From Mesonia phycicola (GTDB lineage Bacteria; Bacteroidota; Bacteroidia; Flavobacteriales; Flavobacteriaceae), in NCBI RefSeq assembly GCF_900141885.1, contig NZ_FQYY01000001.1, forward strand, positions 372,001 to 436,000: a DNA stretch of 64,000 bases, read 5' to 3'. Each line of letters starts with the position of its first letter. Position 1 is the first letter of the stretch. The position numbers and the translations under genes were made by a program. Below are positions 53,124-61,568 of this stretch, piece by piece. Under the pieces are notes generated by a model. The model did not search any database and had not been told where the DNA came from. It worked only from the letters and a program-made list of their open reading frames with translations.

Positions 53124-53516
53124 ATGAAGGTTTATGGTAAATGCAAAAATTGTAAAAACGAAATCTCATATAGAACCAATGCGAATACTCGAGTAGAATT
53201 TGCGATGCAAGATGGCGAAAACAAAAATTTAAATTGCAAAAGTTGTGGAACAAACACAAACTTTCATGTTGATGAATTATATGCCCAACCTTCAAAAATG
53301 CCATATTTAATAACAGGTTTTGCAACTTTGGTTATTGTAATTGTAACATTATATTTCATATTTTTTAGCGATAGTAAATATGTAATCATTGCTTTTGGCT
53401 TACCGCTAGTTATTTATTTAATTTTGACTAAGCAGGATCAAACACGAGTTTCAGATTTTAACAGAAGAAAATTAAAAGGACGAACTCATAACATAGTATC
53501 ATCTAAACTTTTATAA
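53124..53516 (+). CDS. Small protein with zinc-ribbon and two transmembrane helices, unknown
   Basis: 130 residues. Two CxxC pairs (CKNCKNEI near residue 6 and CKSCGTNTNFH near 37) make a zinc ribbon. Then follow two hydrophobic helices (about 62-80 and 85-98) and a basic tail RVSDFNRRKLKGR. The ribbon is probably cytoplasmic. It is not recognised. It sits in a loosely packed stretch with another orphan gene, downstream of the BamA-like gene. Confidence 0.65.
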   Translation: MKVYGKCKNCKNEISYRTNANTRVEFAMQDGENKNLNCKSCGTNTNFHVDELYAQPSKMPYLITGFATLVIVIVTLYFIFFSDSKYVIIAFGLPLVIYLILTKQDQTRVSDFNRRKLKGRTHNIVSSKLL

Positions 53517-53596
53517 ACATATAACTTCCAAATATTTATTTATAAAACTTTACGAAGAGATAAAACAACAACTAATATAAATTACTCAACAAAAAC

Positions 53597-54013
53597 ATGA
53601 ATTTAAAATGTCATCCTGCCCCACCAAATAAGAAAGAATATATTGCAGATGTTGGCAGAATACTCGTTAAAGACTATGGTAAAAAAGAATACTACAAACC
53701 TGAAGAAGTAAAAAAAGCATCTAATAAATCTAACTACTACGTTTCTAATTATATCGATTGGCATTGCTGGGCAATGTGTATCTTTTCTTCTCACTCCGAT
53801 TTTGAGACCTATCATAAATTAACTGGGGAAGCTTGCGATTATGTAGCTATGAAAACCGAAATGTTAAGTGGTTTTGCTATTAGTTCTACTGCTAATTGGT
53901 TTTCTATTTCAGATATAGATATTGATGCTTCTTGGCTAGATTTTGGATCTATTTTTGGAGGTTTATTAGAAGGAATTGGAAGTTTTATTGGTGGAATAGT
54001 TGACGAACTATAA
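53597..54013 (+). CDS. Hypothetical protein with hydrophobic Gly-rich C-terminus
   Basis: 138 residues, not recognised. The middle part is rich in aromatic residues and cysteines (SNYYVSNYIDWHCWAMCIF, then EACDYVAMKTEMLSG). The end is a Gly/Ile-rich amphipathic segment (FGSIFGGLLEGIGSFIGGIVDEL), which could insert in a membrane. It has no signal peptide. Together with the gene before it, it may be an accessory, perhaps acquired, pair. Confidence 0.6.
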   Translation: MNLKCHPAPPNKKEYIADVGRILVKDYGKKEYYKPEEVKKASNKSNYYVSNYIDWHCWAMCIFSSHSDFETYHKLTGEACDYVAMKTEMLSGFAISSTANWFSISDIDIDASWLDFGSIFGGLLEGIGSFIGGIVDEL

Positions 54014-54093
54014 AAATTCTTCAACTATATTTCGTTTAAAAAAGCTTAACTATCCTCTCTTAAAATTAAAATAAAAACTGCTATATTTTATGT

Positions 54094-54248
54094 GTTAGGG
54101 ATAGCCGTGAAAAGCCCGTAAAGTAAAAGTCTATAAAAAAACAAGCCTGCAAAGAGCGACCTAAGAAGCTTTTTGCAGGCTTAGATTTTTTTGGTTTTTT
54201 ACTGCGTACTTGTAACAGATAGCCCGGCCGCAGGCAACACCAAAAAAT
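54094..54248 (+). ncRNA. Candidate structured intergenic RNA, second copy
   Basis: Starts with GTTAGGG (54094-54100), as the 39.34-kb element does, and ends with CCCGGCC (54233-54239) and GGCAACACC. The centre is a 15-bp stem AAGCCTGCAAAGAGC (54143-54157) / GCTTTTTGCAGGCTT (54168-54182) with one wobble, extended outward by an imperfect A-rich/T-rich helix. The rod-like fold with a shared 5' and 3' core suggests the same family as the 39-kb element. It ends at the stop codon of the convergent MazG-like gene. Confidence 0.55.
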
Positions 54249-54634
54249 TATTTTTCTAAGATGGTTTTAATATTTGGTTTAAAGTAATTAGGGCCTTTTA
54301 ACACTTTACCATCTTCGCGGTAGATTGGTTTGCCATCTGCTCCCAATTTACTCATATTACTACGTTGTATTTCTTCAAAAACTTCTTCTATTTTATGTTG
54401 CATGCCGTGCTCTATAATGGTACCGCAGAGTATGTAAAGCATATCGCCTAGCGCATCTGCTACCTCTACCATATCGTTATTATTGGCAGCTTCTAAATAT
54501 TCTTCGTTTTCTTCTTTCATAAGATTAAATCGAAGTAAATTTTTGGCTTCTCCCAAACTGGCAGTTAACTTTTCTTTATACCCTAAACCAAAGGCGGTAT
54601 GAAATTCTTTTACGGCGTCAATACGTTTCTTCAT
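54248..54634 (-). CDS. MazG-like nucleoside triphosphate pyrophosphohydrolase
   Basis: 128 residues of all-alpha NTP-PPase type. The metal-binding EExxE/ExxD pattern is seen in KEENEEYLEAANNNDMVEVADALGDMLYILCGTIIEHG. Members such as MazG and HisE-like phosphohydrolases clean non-canonical NTPs. The C-terminal region YREDGKVLKGPNYFKPNI is typical of the phage/flavobacterial subgroup. Confidence 0.85.
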   Translation of the reverse strand: MKKRIDAVKEFHTAFGLGYKEKLTASLGEAKNLLRFNLMKEENEEYLEAANNNDMVEVADALGDMLYILCGTIIEHGMQHKIEEVFEEIQRSNMSKLGADGKPIYREDGKVLKGPNYFKPNIKTILEK

Positions 54635-54668
54635 AATAATAGATTAATTTTGCATAAAAATAGAAAAA

Positions 54669-54854
54669 ATGTTCACGCAAGGTCAATGGATTTTTACTGG
54701 TTTTTTTGTAGTTGCTTTTATTTGCGCTATTACTTATAGCTATCGCAAAGACATTAAACTGCATAAAAAATATTATAAAGGTAGTTTACTTATTTTAGGT
54801 GGTTTTATTCTATTTATAGGTATTCTCTTTGTGATTAAAACATTTTTACGATAA
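54669..54854 (+). CDS. Small two-helix membrane protein
   Basis: 61 residues with two hydrophobic helices (about 6-23 and 40-58) joined by a basic loop YSYRKDIKLHKKYYKGS. Not assigned; similar short proteins are common in Flavobacteriaceae. Divergent from the MazG-like gene, 34 bases apart. Confidence 0.7.
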   Translation: MFTQGQWIFTGFFVVAFICAITYSYRKDIKLHKKYYKGSLLILGGFILFIGILFVIKTFLR

Positions 54855-54915
54855 TAAAACTTTACCGAAACAATTCTTCTTTGCTTTTTGGCTATTTTAG
54901 TAAAAAGAAAAATTG

Positions 54916-55662
54916 ATGATTACAGAAATTCAGCTTTCTAACAAAAAGATAATTGTAGATTTATCTGAGCCACTAGACCTTTCTATTACTTTAAGTGGAG
55001 ATGAGAATAACCCAATTGCTTGGTATTTAGACGAGCCAAAAATTACTCCTGTACAAGAAGGTAAATGGATTGCCAAAGTGAGTGAAGGAGCATCGGTAAA
55101 TTTTAATAACCTTTATTTTAATCCGCACGCACACGGAACGCATACCGAATGTGTTGGTCATATTTCTGAAGAGTTTTACAGTGTAAACAAGGCTTTAAAA
55201 CAGTTTTTCTTTACCGCAAAAGTAATCTCTTTAGTGCCAGAAAATTATGGCGAAGATGCGGTAATTTCTAAAAAACAATTGCAACACTACTTATCTAAAA
55301 ATGAAGCTGAAGCTTTAGTGATTAGAACGTTACCCAATACCAAAAAGAAAAGAAGAAGAAAATACAGCCATACCAATTGGCCTTATTTATTAGAAGAAGC
55401 AGCTATTTATATTAGAGAATGTGGCATTAAGCATTTATTAATAGATTTACCCTCGGTAGATAAAGAAAAAGATGATGGGCAATTACTAGCACACCGCGCT
55501 TTTTGGAATTACCCAGAAAACACCAGAAAAGATGCTACCATAACCGAGCTTATTTATGTTTCTAATAAAATTGAAGACGGTAATTATTTACTTAATTTGC
55601 AAATTGCTTCTATAAAAAACGACGCTTCTCCCAGCAAACCCGTACTTTATAAAATTATTTAA
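54916..55662 (+). CDS. Cyclase family protein (kynurenine formamidase-like)
   Basis: 248 residues. The metal site HAHGTHTECVGHI (H-x-G-T-H-x-D/E) is the mark of the cyclase/KynB family, and ALVIRTLPNTKKK and HLLIDLPSVDKEKDDG lie near the second half of the site. It probably hydrolyses an amide or ester with zinc or manganese. Not certain to act on formylkynurenine. ATG at 54916 chosen over a TTG three bases before. Confidence 0.85.
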   Translation: MITEIQLSNKKIIVDLSEPLDLSITLSGDENNPIAWYLDEPKITPVQEGKWIAKVSEGASVNFNNLYFNPHAHGTHTECVGHISEEFYSVNKALKQFFFTAKVISLVPENYGEDAVISKKQLQHYLSKNEAEALVIRTLPNTKKKRRRKYSHTNWPYLLEEAAIYIRECGIKHLLIDLPSVDKEKDDGQLLAHRAFWNYPENTRKDATITELIYVSNKIEDGNYLLNLQIASIKNDASPSKPVLYKII

Positions 55663-55790
55663 AGCTGTTTCTAATAGTGTTATTTTAAAATCTTTAGACT
55701 TTCATGTTACATTTAATAGCGTTAAACGTCTATTAAATAAAAGAATCTATTCGGTTAAAAATAAACCATTCAATCTAAAAGCATTTTTAA

Positions 55791-56150
55791 ATGAATCTAA
55801 AAACATCTTTAAAACTCGAAGAACTCGCGATGCTCCTACTTGGCATCTTTCTATTTTCACAACTTCAGCTTTCTTGGTGGTGGTTTGCAGGTTTATTTTT
55901 AGCTCCAGACCTTGGTATGCTTGGGTATTTAGTAAATACTAAGATTGGAGCTTATACGTACAATATATTTCATCATAAATTTATAGCAATTGCTATATAT
56001 CTCTTCGGAATATTTATTACTTCTGAAATTGTACAAATGATAGGAATTATACTTTTTTCTCACGCTAGTTTTGATAGAATGTTAGGCTACGGACTAAAAT
56101 TAGAAGATGGTTTTAAGCTTACCCATTTAGGAGAACTAGGAAATAATTAA
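55791..56150 (+). CDS. DUF4260 membrane protein
   Basis: 119 residues with three to four helices. The pattern KLEELAMLLLGIFLFS, WWWFAGLFLAPDLGMLGYLVNTKIGAYTYNIFHHK and HASFDRMLGYGLK is that of DUF4260. Function unknown. Confidence 0.88.
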   Translation: MNLKTSLKLEELAMLLLGIFLFSQLQLSWWWFAGLFLAPDLGMLGYLVNTKIGAYTYNIFHHKFIAIAIYLFGIFITSEIVQMIGIILFSHASFDRMLGYGLKLEDGFKLTHLGELGNN

Positions 56151-56204
56151 TACCTTACCCTAATCTTTTAAGTTTTTCTAAAAAATTAAAGCTTACACCA
56201 AACT

Positions 56205-56846
56205 ATGGAATTACTTTTTATAGGTTTAGCTGCCGGTGCCATTGCTGCGTATTTTATTTATTCTTTCTTCAACTCTTCTAAACGCAAAGAAAAAGAAGAA
56301 AAACAGTCTGTTGTTTTGATGGAAAAAATAAGAGCTGTCTGTAAATTTATTACGGTTGAAGGCGATTTTTCTGAAATTTACCATTACCAAAATGTAAAAG
56401 ACAAATGGATAAATTTGGTGTTAGGAAGCAAAAAAGCACTTATTTTAATTGAAGCAAAAGCGTATGTAGGTTTTGATTTGACTAAAATTAAAATGAATTC
56501 TGACGTAGAGAAAAAAACTATTTATTTAAGTAATTTCCCACAACCAGAATTACTTACTATAGAAACCGATTTTAAATATTACGACAAACGTGAAGGTTGG
56601 GCAAACCCATTTACTTCTTCAGATTTAACAGATATTAACCGAGAAGCTAAACAACATATTATTGATAAAATACCCAACAGCGGTTTGTTAAAAGAAGCCT
56701 CTTCGCAAGCTCTAGAAACCATCCAGCTGATTGAAAAGTTGGTAGAAACCATCAATTGGAAGTTAGATTATACAGCTTTGCAATTAGATTCTGGCAAACA
56801 AAAAATATCTTCAGCCAAAGTAGAACAAGAACTAGAAAAATTATAA
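56205..56846 (+). CDS. DUF4230 domain protein
   Basis: 213 residues: one N-terminal membrane helix (about 3-21), then the DUF4230 body (VEGDFSEIYHYQNVKDKWINLVLGSKKALILIEAKAYVGFDLTKI; EAKQHIIDKIPNSGLLKEASSQALETIQLIEKLV). Unknown function. The next gene starts directly after its stop, so they are co-transcribed. Confidence 0.85.
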   Translation: MELLFIGLAAGAIAAYFIYSFFNSSKRKEKEEKQSVVLMEKIRAVCKFITVEGDFSEIYHYQNVKDKWINLVLGSKKALILIEAKAYVGFDLTKIKMNSDVEKKTIYLSNFPQPELLTIETDFKYYDKREGWANPFTSSDLTDINREAKQHIIDKIPNSGLLKEASSQALETIQLIEKLVETINWKLDYTALQLDSGKQKISSAKVEQELEKL

Positions 56847-57224
56847 ATGGATATTATTCAGCTTCGAGAATATTGCCTAACTTTTAAAGGTGCTACAGAA
56901 GATTTTCCTTTCGATGAAGATACTTTAGTGTTTAAAGTGATGGGTAAAATGTTTGCGCTCGTTGGTTTAGAAAAATGGGAAATGGGCAAACCAGCTATCA
57001 ATTTAAAATGCGACCCAGAAAAAGCTATCGAGCTACGCGAAAAATATCCTGAAGAAATTTACGGCGGTTACCATATGAGCAAAAAACATTGGAATACGGT
57101 GATAATTAATGGGCCTCTACTTACCGAGAAGCAAATCAAGCATTTTATTAACCACAGTTACGAGTTAGTGGTGAGTAAACTTACTAAAAAGCAAAAACAA
57201 GAATTAAAAGAAATGGAGTCTTAA
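56847..57224 (+). CDS. MmcQ/YjbR family protein
   Basis: 125 residues of the MmcQ/YjbR (CyaY-like) fold: LREYCLTFKGATEDFPFDEDTLVFKVMGKMFALV, NLKCDPEKAIELREKYP, YHMSKKHWNTVII. Possibly DNA-binding by fold similarity; function not known. ATG is immediately after the DUF4230 stop. Confidence 0.88.
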   Translation: MDIIQLREYCLTFKGATEDFPFDEDTLVFKVMGKMFALVGLEKWEMGKPAINLKCDPEKAIELREKYPEEIYGGYHMSKKHWNTVIINGPLLTEKQIKHFINHSYELVVSKLTKKQKQELKEMES

Positions 57225-57277
57225 ATTCTTCTGGAAGTTCTGTATTTTAGCACGAAATACACTTCAATAAGAATTTC

Positions 57278-59053
57278 ATGAAATCACCTTTATCGGTTTA
57301 TCAAGATAACATACAACGCTACCAAACTTCTTTAAGTAATACTAAAAAAAAACTTTTTGCTTCCAGTATGCTACGCTTGGCGGTTTTTTTAATTTTTGCG
57401 TTTTTAATTTATCTCTTTTCTAGCAACACCGCACTAGTTTTGTTGTTCGTATTTTTGTGTATTGCCAGTTTTTTATTTCTAGTAGCTAGACATACCGATC
57501 TTCAGCAAGAAAAAGAAAAACTGAAACAACTTATTGAGCTGAATAAAACAGAAATAAAAGTACTAGATCGTGATTTTCATGATTTACCTAACGGAAAAGA
57601 ATTTGTTAATCCGCAGCACGAGTTTAGTCAAGATATAGATCTATTTGGTAATCGATCATTTTTTCAATATTTAAACAGAACCGCACTCGCTTCTGGGAAG
57701 CAAAAGTTAGCCGATTTATTGAGCAGCAACGATATTACTCATATTGAAGAAAAACAGGAGAGCATCAAAGAGCTTGCTAAAAAAATAGATTTTAGGCAAG
57801 AGTTTACCGCGGTTGCCAAAATGGTAAAAGCAAAAATAAAATCTTCTATTATTTTAGACTGGTTTAGCAATTATCAAGCATTTGTACCTTCGGTTTTTAA
57901 ATGGCTACCAAAGGTATTTTCTGTGGTTTCTCTCCTTTTATTTATTGCTTTATCATTAGATATAATTACGTGGTATTATTTAGGTGCTTGGTTTATTATT
58001 GGATGGTTAATTATTGGCCGTTATGCTAAAAAAGTGAATGAAATTTCTGGCTATGTGAGTGAAATACAAAGTACTTTTCAGCAATATCATTTATTATTAG
58101 CTTTAATTGAAAGTAACTCTTTTGAAGCAGAATTAAATAAAAATAAGCAGCAAAAAATTGAAATTAAAAATAAAAAAGCTTCTGTTGTTTTTAAAGAATT
58201 TTCAAAAATTATTGATGGTTTAGAGCGAAAAAATTTCATGATTTTCGGACAGCTTATTAGCGGTTTTATGCTTTGGGATTTATGGAAAGCTTACGAGCTT
58301 GAACAATGGATTTTAACCTACTCACACCATACAGAACATTGGTTTAAAGCCATTGATGAGTTTGATGCCTACAACTCGTTAGGTGGTTTTGCATTCAACC
58401 ATCAAGAATATACATTTCCAAAAATTCAGCAAAATAAAGCGGTCTTAAAAACTACGGAAGCGGTGCATCCGTTAATTAATCCGAAAGATGCGGTTACCAA
58501 CGATTATCAGATCGATCAGCAAGAATTTTTTATTATTACCGGCGCTAATATGGCGGGAAAAAGTACATTTTTAAGAACGGTTTCTTTACAAATTGTGATG
58601 GGTAATGTTGGGCTTCCCGTTTGTGCTAAAACCTGTGAATACTCTCCCATCAAACTCATCACGAGTATGCGAACGGTAGATTCGTTGGCAGATGAAGCTT
58701 CGTATTTTTATTCTGAATTAAGCCGATTAAAGTTTATTGTAGATGAAATTAAAAATGATAAGTACTTTATTATTCTAGATGAAATTTTAAAAGGAACCAA
58801 CTCGACCGATAAAGCGATCGGTTCTCGAAAATTTGTTGAAAAATTAGTGGGTTCTTACTCTACCGGAATTATTGCTACACACGATTTAAGTTTATGCGAA
58901 GTAGCAAACCAATTACCTCAAGTAAAAAACCATTATTTTGATGCCGAAATTATTAATGATGAATTGCATTTTGATTATCAATTTAAAGATGGAATTTGTC
59001 AAAATATGAATGCCTCGTTTTTACTTCGTAAAATGAATATTGTAGATAGTTAG
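57278..59053 (+). CDS. Membrane-anchored MutS-family ATPase
   Basis: 591 residues. Two N-terminal helices (about 27-70) and a further helix pair near 208-250 anchor it to the membrane. The core and C-terminal ATPase of MutS follow: Walker A GANMAGKS (422-429), the TSMRTVDSLADEASYFYSEL switch, Walker B YFIILDEILKGTNSTDKAIGS and the ATHDLSLC motif. It lacks the MutS N-terminal mismatch-recognition domain (no F-x-E motif), so a role in classical mismatch repair is unlikely. The family is widespread in Bacteroidota and uncharacterised. Confidence 0.88.
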   Translation: MKSPLSVYQDNIQRYQTSLSNTKKKLFASSMLRLAVFLIFAFLIYLFSSNTALVLLFVFLCIASFLFLVARHTDLQQEKEKLKQLIELNKTEIKVLDRDFHDLPNGKEFVNPQHEFSQDIDLFGNRSFFQYLNRTALASGKQKLADLLSSNDITHIEEKQESIKELAKKIDFRQEFTAVAKMVKAKIKSSIILDWFSNYQAFVPSVFKWLPKVFSVVSLLLFIALSLDIITWYYLGAWFIIGWLIIGRYAKKVNEISGYVSEIQSTFQQYHLLLALIESNSFEAELNKNKQQKIEIKNKKASVVFKEFSKIIDGLERKNFMIFGQLISGFMLWDLWKAYELEQWILTYSHHTEHWFKAIDEFDAYNSLGGFAFNHQEYTFPKIQQNKAVLKTTEAVHPLINPKDAVTNDYQIDQQEFFIITGANMAGKSTFLRTVSLQIVMGNVGLPVCAKTCEYSPIKLITSMRTVDSLADEASYFYSELSRLKFIVDEIKNDKYFIILDEILKGTNSTDKAIGSRKFVEKLVGSYSTGIIATHDLSLCEVANQLPQVKNHYFDAEIINDELHFDYQFKDGICQNMNASFLLRKMNIVDS

Positions 59054-59063
59054 AAAGATTTAA

Positions 59064-59112
59064 TTCATACTCACTGTGATGCGATTCCGGATCAAGTCCA
59101 GAATGACGATAA
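59064..59112. repeat. Palindromic dispersed repeat (CATCACAGTGAG type)
   Basis: The minus strand reads CGTCATTCTGGACTTGATCC followed by GGAATCGCATC, nearly the second palindrome of the 14-kb array (CGTCATTCTGGGCTTGACAC, GGAATCTCATC). ATTCCGGA and TCCAGAAT form its stem. Confidence 0.85.
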
Positions 59113-59216
59113 ATTAAGAGTTATTGATCGCTAAATCATTTCTAGTGATTTTATTACAGCGATAACGAAAATAAAATTATATCGAGAAGGAAAATATTTA
59201 AAGTAAAAATTAAATA

Positions 59217-60212
59217 ATGGATTCATTAACACAGATTGTTTTAGGTGCTGCCGTAGGTGAAGCGGTTTTAGGGAAAAAAGTAGGCAATAAAGCCATGCTT
59301 TATGGAGCTATTGCTGGTACCATACCAGATCTTGACACCTTTGCTTCTTATTTTACAGATACGGTAACTGCATTAGAAATTCATCGTGGTTTTACACATT
59401 CAATTGTATTTTCGGTAGTATTTGCGCCTATTTTTGGTTGGCTTGTTTCCCGATGGGAAAAAAATGCTAATTGGAAAAATTGGTCATGGCTCTTTTTCTG
59501 GGGTTTTCTCACGCATCCGTTACTCGATGCACACACCACTTGGGGTACGCAGCTTTTTTGGCCCTTAGATTTACGCTTAGCTTATAAAAATATTTTCGTG
59601 ATCGATCCGCTTTACACTTTACCTTTTCTGGTTTTTGTGATTTTAGCGATGCGACAAAAAAGAACTTCTTCAAAGCGTAGAAAATTAAACAATCTAGGAC
59701 TTATTATAAGTTCTGCTTATATGTTGTTAACGCTTATTCTGAAAGGAATTACTTATCACAAATTCACAGAAGCACTTCAGCAACAAAACATTGCTTATAC
59801 AGAAATAGAAACCAAACCTTCCCCTTTCAACACCGTTTTATGGACAGCAAATGTAGATACAAAAAATGCTTACCTAATTGGTCATTACTCATTCTTTGAT
59901 TCTAAACCTATTCAATTTACCGCTTACCCGAAAAATCACGAATTGCTAGGAGATCTTGAAAATGAAGAAAACGTGCAAAAGCTCATTAAAATTACAAAAG
60001 GCTGGTACACTATTACTAAAGAAAACAATCAACTCTATTTAAATGACTTGCGTTTTGGACTTTTGAGTTTTTCTCCTTCTGCAAAAAATTTCACCTTCAG
60101 TTTTCATTTAGAAAAAAAGAACGGAGAGGTAATTATCACTGAAAAAGAAAAAAATACTCGAGATGCTAAAAAATTAATGCAAGAATTATGGCTACGTATT
60201 TTAGGCAACTAA
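59217..60212 (+). CDS. Membrane-bound metal-dependent hydrolase (YdjM-like)
   Basis: 331 residues. N-terminal YdjM pattern MDSLTQIVLGAAVGEAVLGKKVGNKAMLYGAIAGTIPDLD with the metal ligands in EIHRGFTHS and HPLLDAHTTWGTQLFWP; about four helices to residue 180, then a soluble domain (about 185-331). LexA-regulated in E. coli, but no such box is seen here. Function unknown. Confidence 0.9.
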   Translation: MDSLTQIVLGAAVGEAVLGKKVGNKAMLYGAIAGTIPDLDTFASYFTDTVTALEIHRGFTHSIVFSVVFAPIFGWLVSRWEKNANWKNWSWLFFWGFLTHPLLDAHTTWGTQLFWPLDLRLAYKNIFVIDPLYTLPFLVFVILAMRQKRTSSKRRKLNNLGLIISSAYMLLTLILKGITYHKFTEALQQQNIAYTEIETKPSPFNTVLWTANVDTKNAYLIGHYSFFDSKPIQFTAYPKNHELLGDLENEENVQKLIKITKGWYTITKENNQLYLNDLRFGLLSFSPSAKNFTFSFHLEKKNGEVIITEKEKNTRDAKKLMQELWLRILGN

Positions 60213-60287
60213 AACTTATAATTTTCTTAAATACACACCAACTTAAGTATTGATTATCAATGATTTTATATCTTTAAAATAAAAACC

Positions 60288-60473
60288 ATGAGTATAAAAA
60301 CATCTTTCTTTAGAGGATTATCTAAATTGAATAAATTGGTGCTCCCTAATTATACCAAAAAAGGATTAGATTTAGCCAAGGCTAGCAAAGTACAATTAGC
60401 AATTATTGGTTGGAAAGCTTGGGTTACAAAAAATGTTGCTAACAATCCTAATCAAAAATTACTAAGTAACTAA
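60288..60473 (+). CDS. Small conserved protein (often misnamed SsrA-binding protein)
   Basis: 61 residues, basic, with KTSFFRGLSKLNKLVLPNY, LDLAKASKVQLAIIGWKAWVT. This short pattern is common in Flavobacteriaceae where automatic annotation sometimes says SsrA-binding protein; it is not SmpB, which is about 150 residues. It overlaps the convergent apt gene by four bases. Confidence 0.75.
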   Translation: MSIKTSFFRGLSKLNKLVLPNYTKKGLDLAKASKVQLAIIGWKAWVTKNVANNPNQKLLSN

Positions 60474-60979
60474 TAGGTGATTAAAGAATTTACCTTGTTT
60501 GGGACAAGCTTTTTTCTGCCATCTAAAAAAGATAATTCAATTAAAAAATTACACTGAATTATTTCTCCACCTAGTCTTTCTACTAAATTACACGCTGCTT
60601 TTGCAGTACCTCCGGTAGCTAAAACATCATCGTGAATAAGTACTTTTTGCCCTGCTTTTATGGCATCTTCGTGGATTTCTAAAATATCTTGACCGTATTC
60701 TAAATCATAGGTTTCTTGTAAGGTTTTATAGGGTAATTTTCCTTTTTTTCTAATAGGCACAAAACCTGCGTTAAAATGCTTTGCCAATAAAGTTGCAAAA
60801 AAATAACCTCTAGACTCTATACCAACAATTACATCTACTTCTGTATTTATTTTTTCTGCAAATTTCTTTACACAAAAATCTAAAGCTTGCGGATTTTGTA
60901 AAAGTGGAGTAATGTCTTTGTAGGATATTCCCTCTTTAGGAAAATTGGGAATAGTTCTAATAAATTCTTCTATATTCAT
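60470..60979 (-). CDS. apt: Adenine phosphoribosyltransferase
   Basis: 169 residues. The PRPP-binding motif VLIHDDVLATGGTAKAA, the FPKEGISYKDITPLL N-terminal hood and VGIESRGYFFA are all typical. It salvages adenine to AMP. Confidence 0.96.
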   Translation of the reverse strand: MNIEEFIRTIPNFPKEGISYKDITPLLQNPQALDFCVKKFAEKINTEVDVIVGIESRGYFFATLLAKHFNAGFVPIRKKGKLPYKTLQETYDLEYGQDILEIHEDAIKAGQKVLIHDDVLATGGTAKAACNLVERLGGEIIQCNFLIELSFLDGRKKLVPNKVNSLITY

Positions 60980-61051
60980 AGGTACTTATTTAGCTTTAGC
61001 GAAGATAAACACTAGGTTTGGAAAGTAAAATTAGATTTTCTTTAAAATCTC

Positions 61052-61082
61052 TTGGTAGTTTTATATAAAAGAAATATATTTG
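61052..61082 (+). promoter_or_regulatory. tRNA-Arg promoter (TTG-N20-TATATTTG)
   Basis: TTG at 61052-61054 and TATATTTG at 61075-61082 are 20 bases apart, near consensus, and 13 bases upstream of the tRNA. Confidence 0.75.
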
Positions 61083-61094
61083 CACCCGCAAAAA

Positions 61095-61168
61095 GGCCTC
61101 GTGGCGCAACTGAATAGCGCATCTGATTACGGCTCAGAAGGTTACAGGTTTGAATCCTGTCGAGGTCA
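61095..61168 (+). tRNA. tRNA-Arg (anticodon ACG)
   Basis: 74 bases with a complete cloverleaf. Acceptor stem GGCCTCG / CGAGGTC with one G-U; D stem GCGC/GCGC; anticodon stem TCTGA/TCAGA with loop TTACGGC, giving ACG at 61129-61131; variable loop AGGTT; T stem ACAGG/CCTGT with loop TTTGAAT; discriminator A. CCA is not encoded. A34 would be edited to inosine to read CGU, CGC and CGA. Confidence 0.97.
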
Positions 61169-61177
61169 CTATTTAAA

Positions 61178-61214
61178 AACAAAACCCACTGATTTTCAGT
61201 GGGTTTTGTTGTTT
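61178..61214 (+). terminator. Intrinsic terminator of the tRNA gene
   Basis: Perfect 15-bp stem AACAAAACCCACTGA / TCAGTGGGTTTTGTT with loop TTT, followed by T-rich sequence. Confidence 0.9.
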
Positions 61215-61568
61215 ATAACAAGTACTTAACATTCTCTCTTTCATCTAATGAGCCAAAACCTCACAAAAGCAGCTATTACAATCACATATTAATATAAATA
61301 AATTATCTACAGCTACAGTTAAGTGTACATTTATGAAAAAAGCAAAGATTATTTTTATTGAAAATTAGAAATCCAAACTATAGATATTTCTGAGAAGATG
61401 TATAAAATTTTTCTTCCCTTAATGAGCTAGAAAAGGTGGATTAATAAGTATCTAGAATATGCAAGCAATAAAATAAGTTATAATTAGAAGAAGTTATTAT
61501 TTATTCTAATATCTTAAATAAGATAACCACTTCTTCTATTATTAAAACAAAAATTTATAATTTTAAGA
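61215..61568. other. Non-coding stretch of about 350 bases
   Basis: No open frame of coding character on either strand. Near 61486-61538 an imperfect inverted repeat (AGAAGAAGTTATTATTTATT / AATAAGATAACCACTTCTTCT) lies 30 bases after the stop of the DUF-like gene on the minus strand and could be its terminator, though the T tract is poor. Confidence 0.5.
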
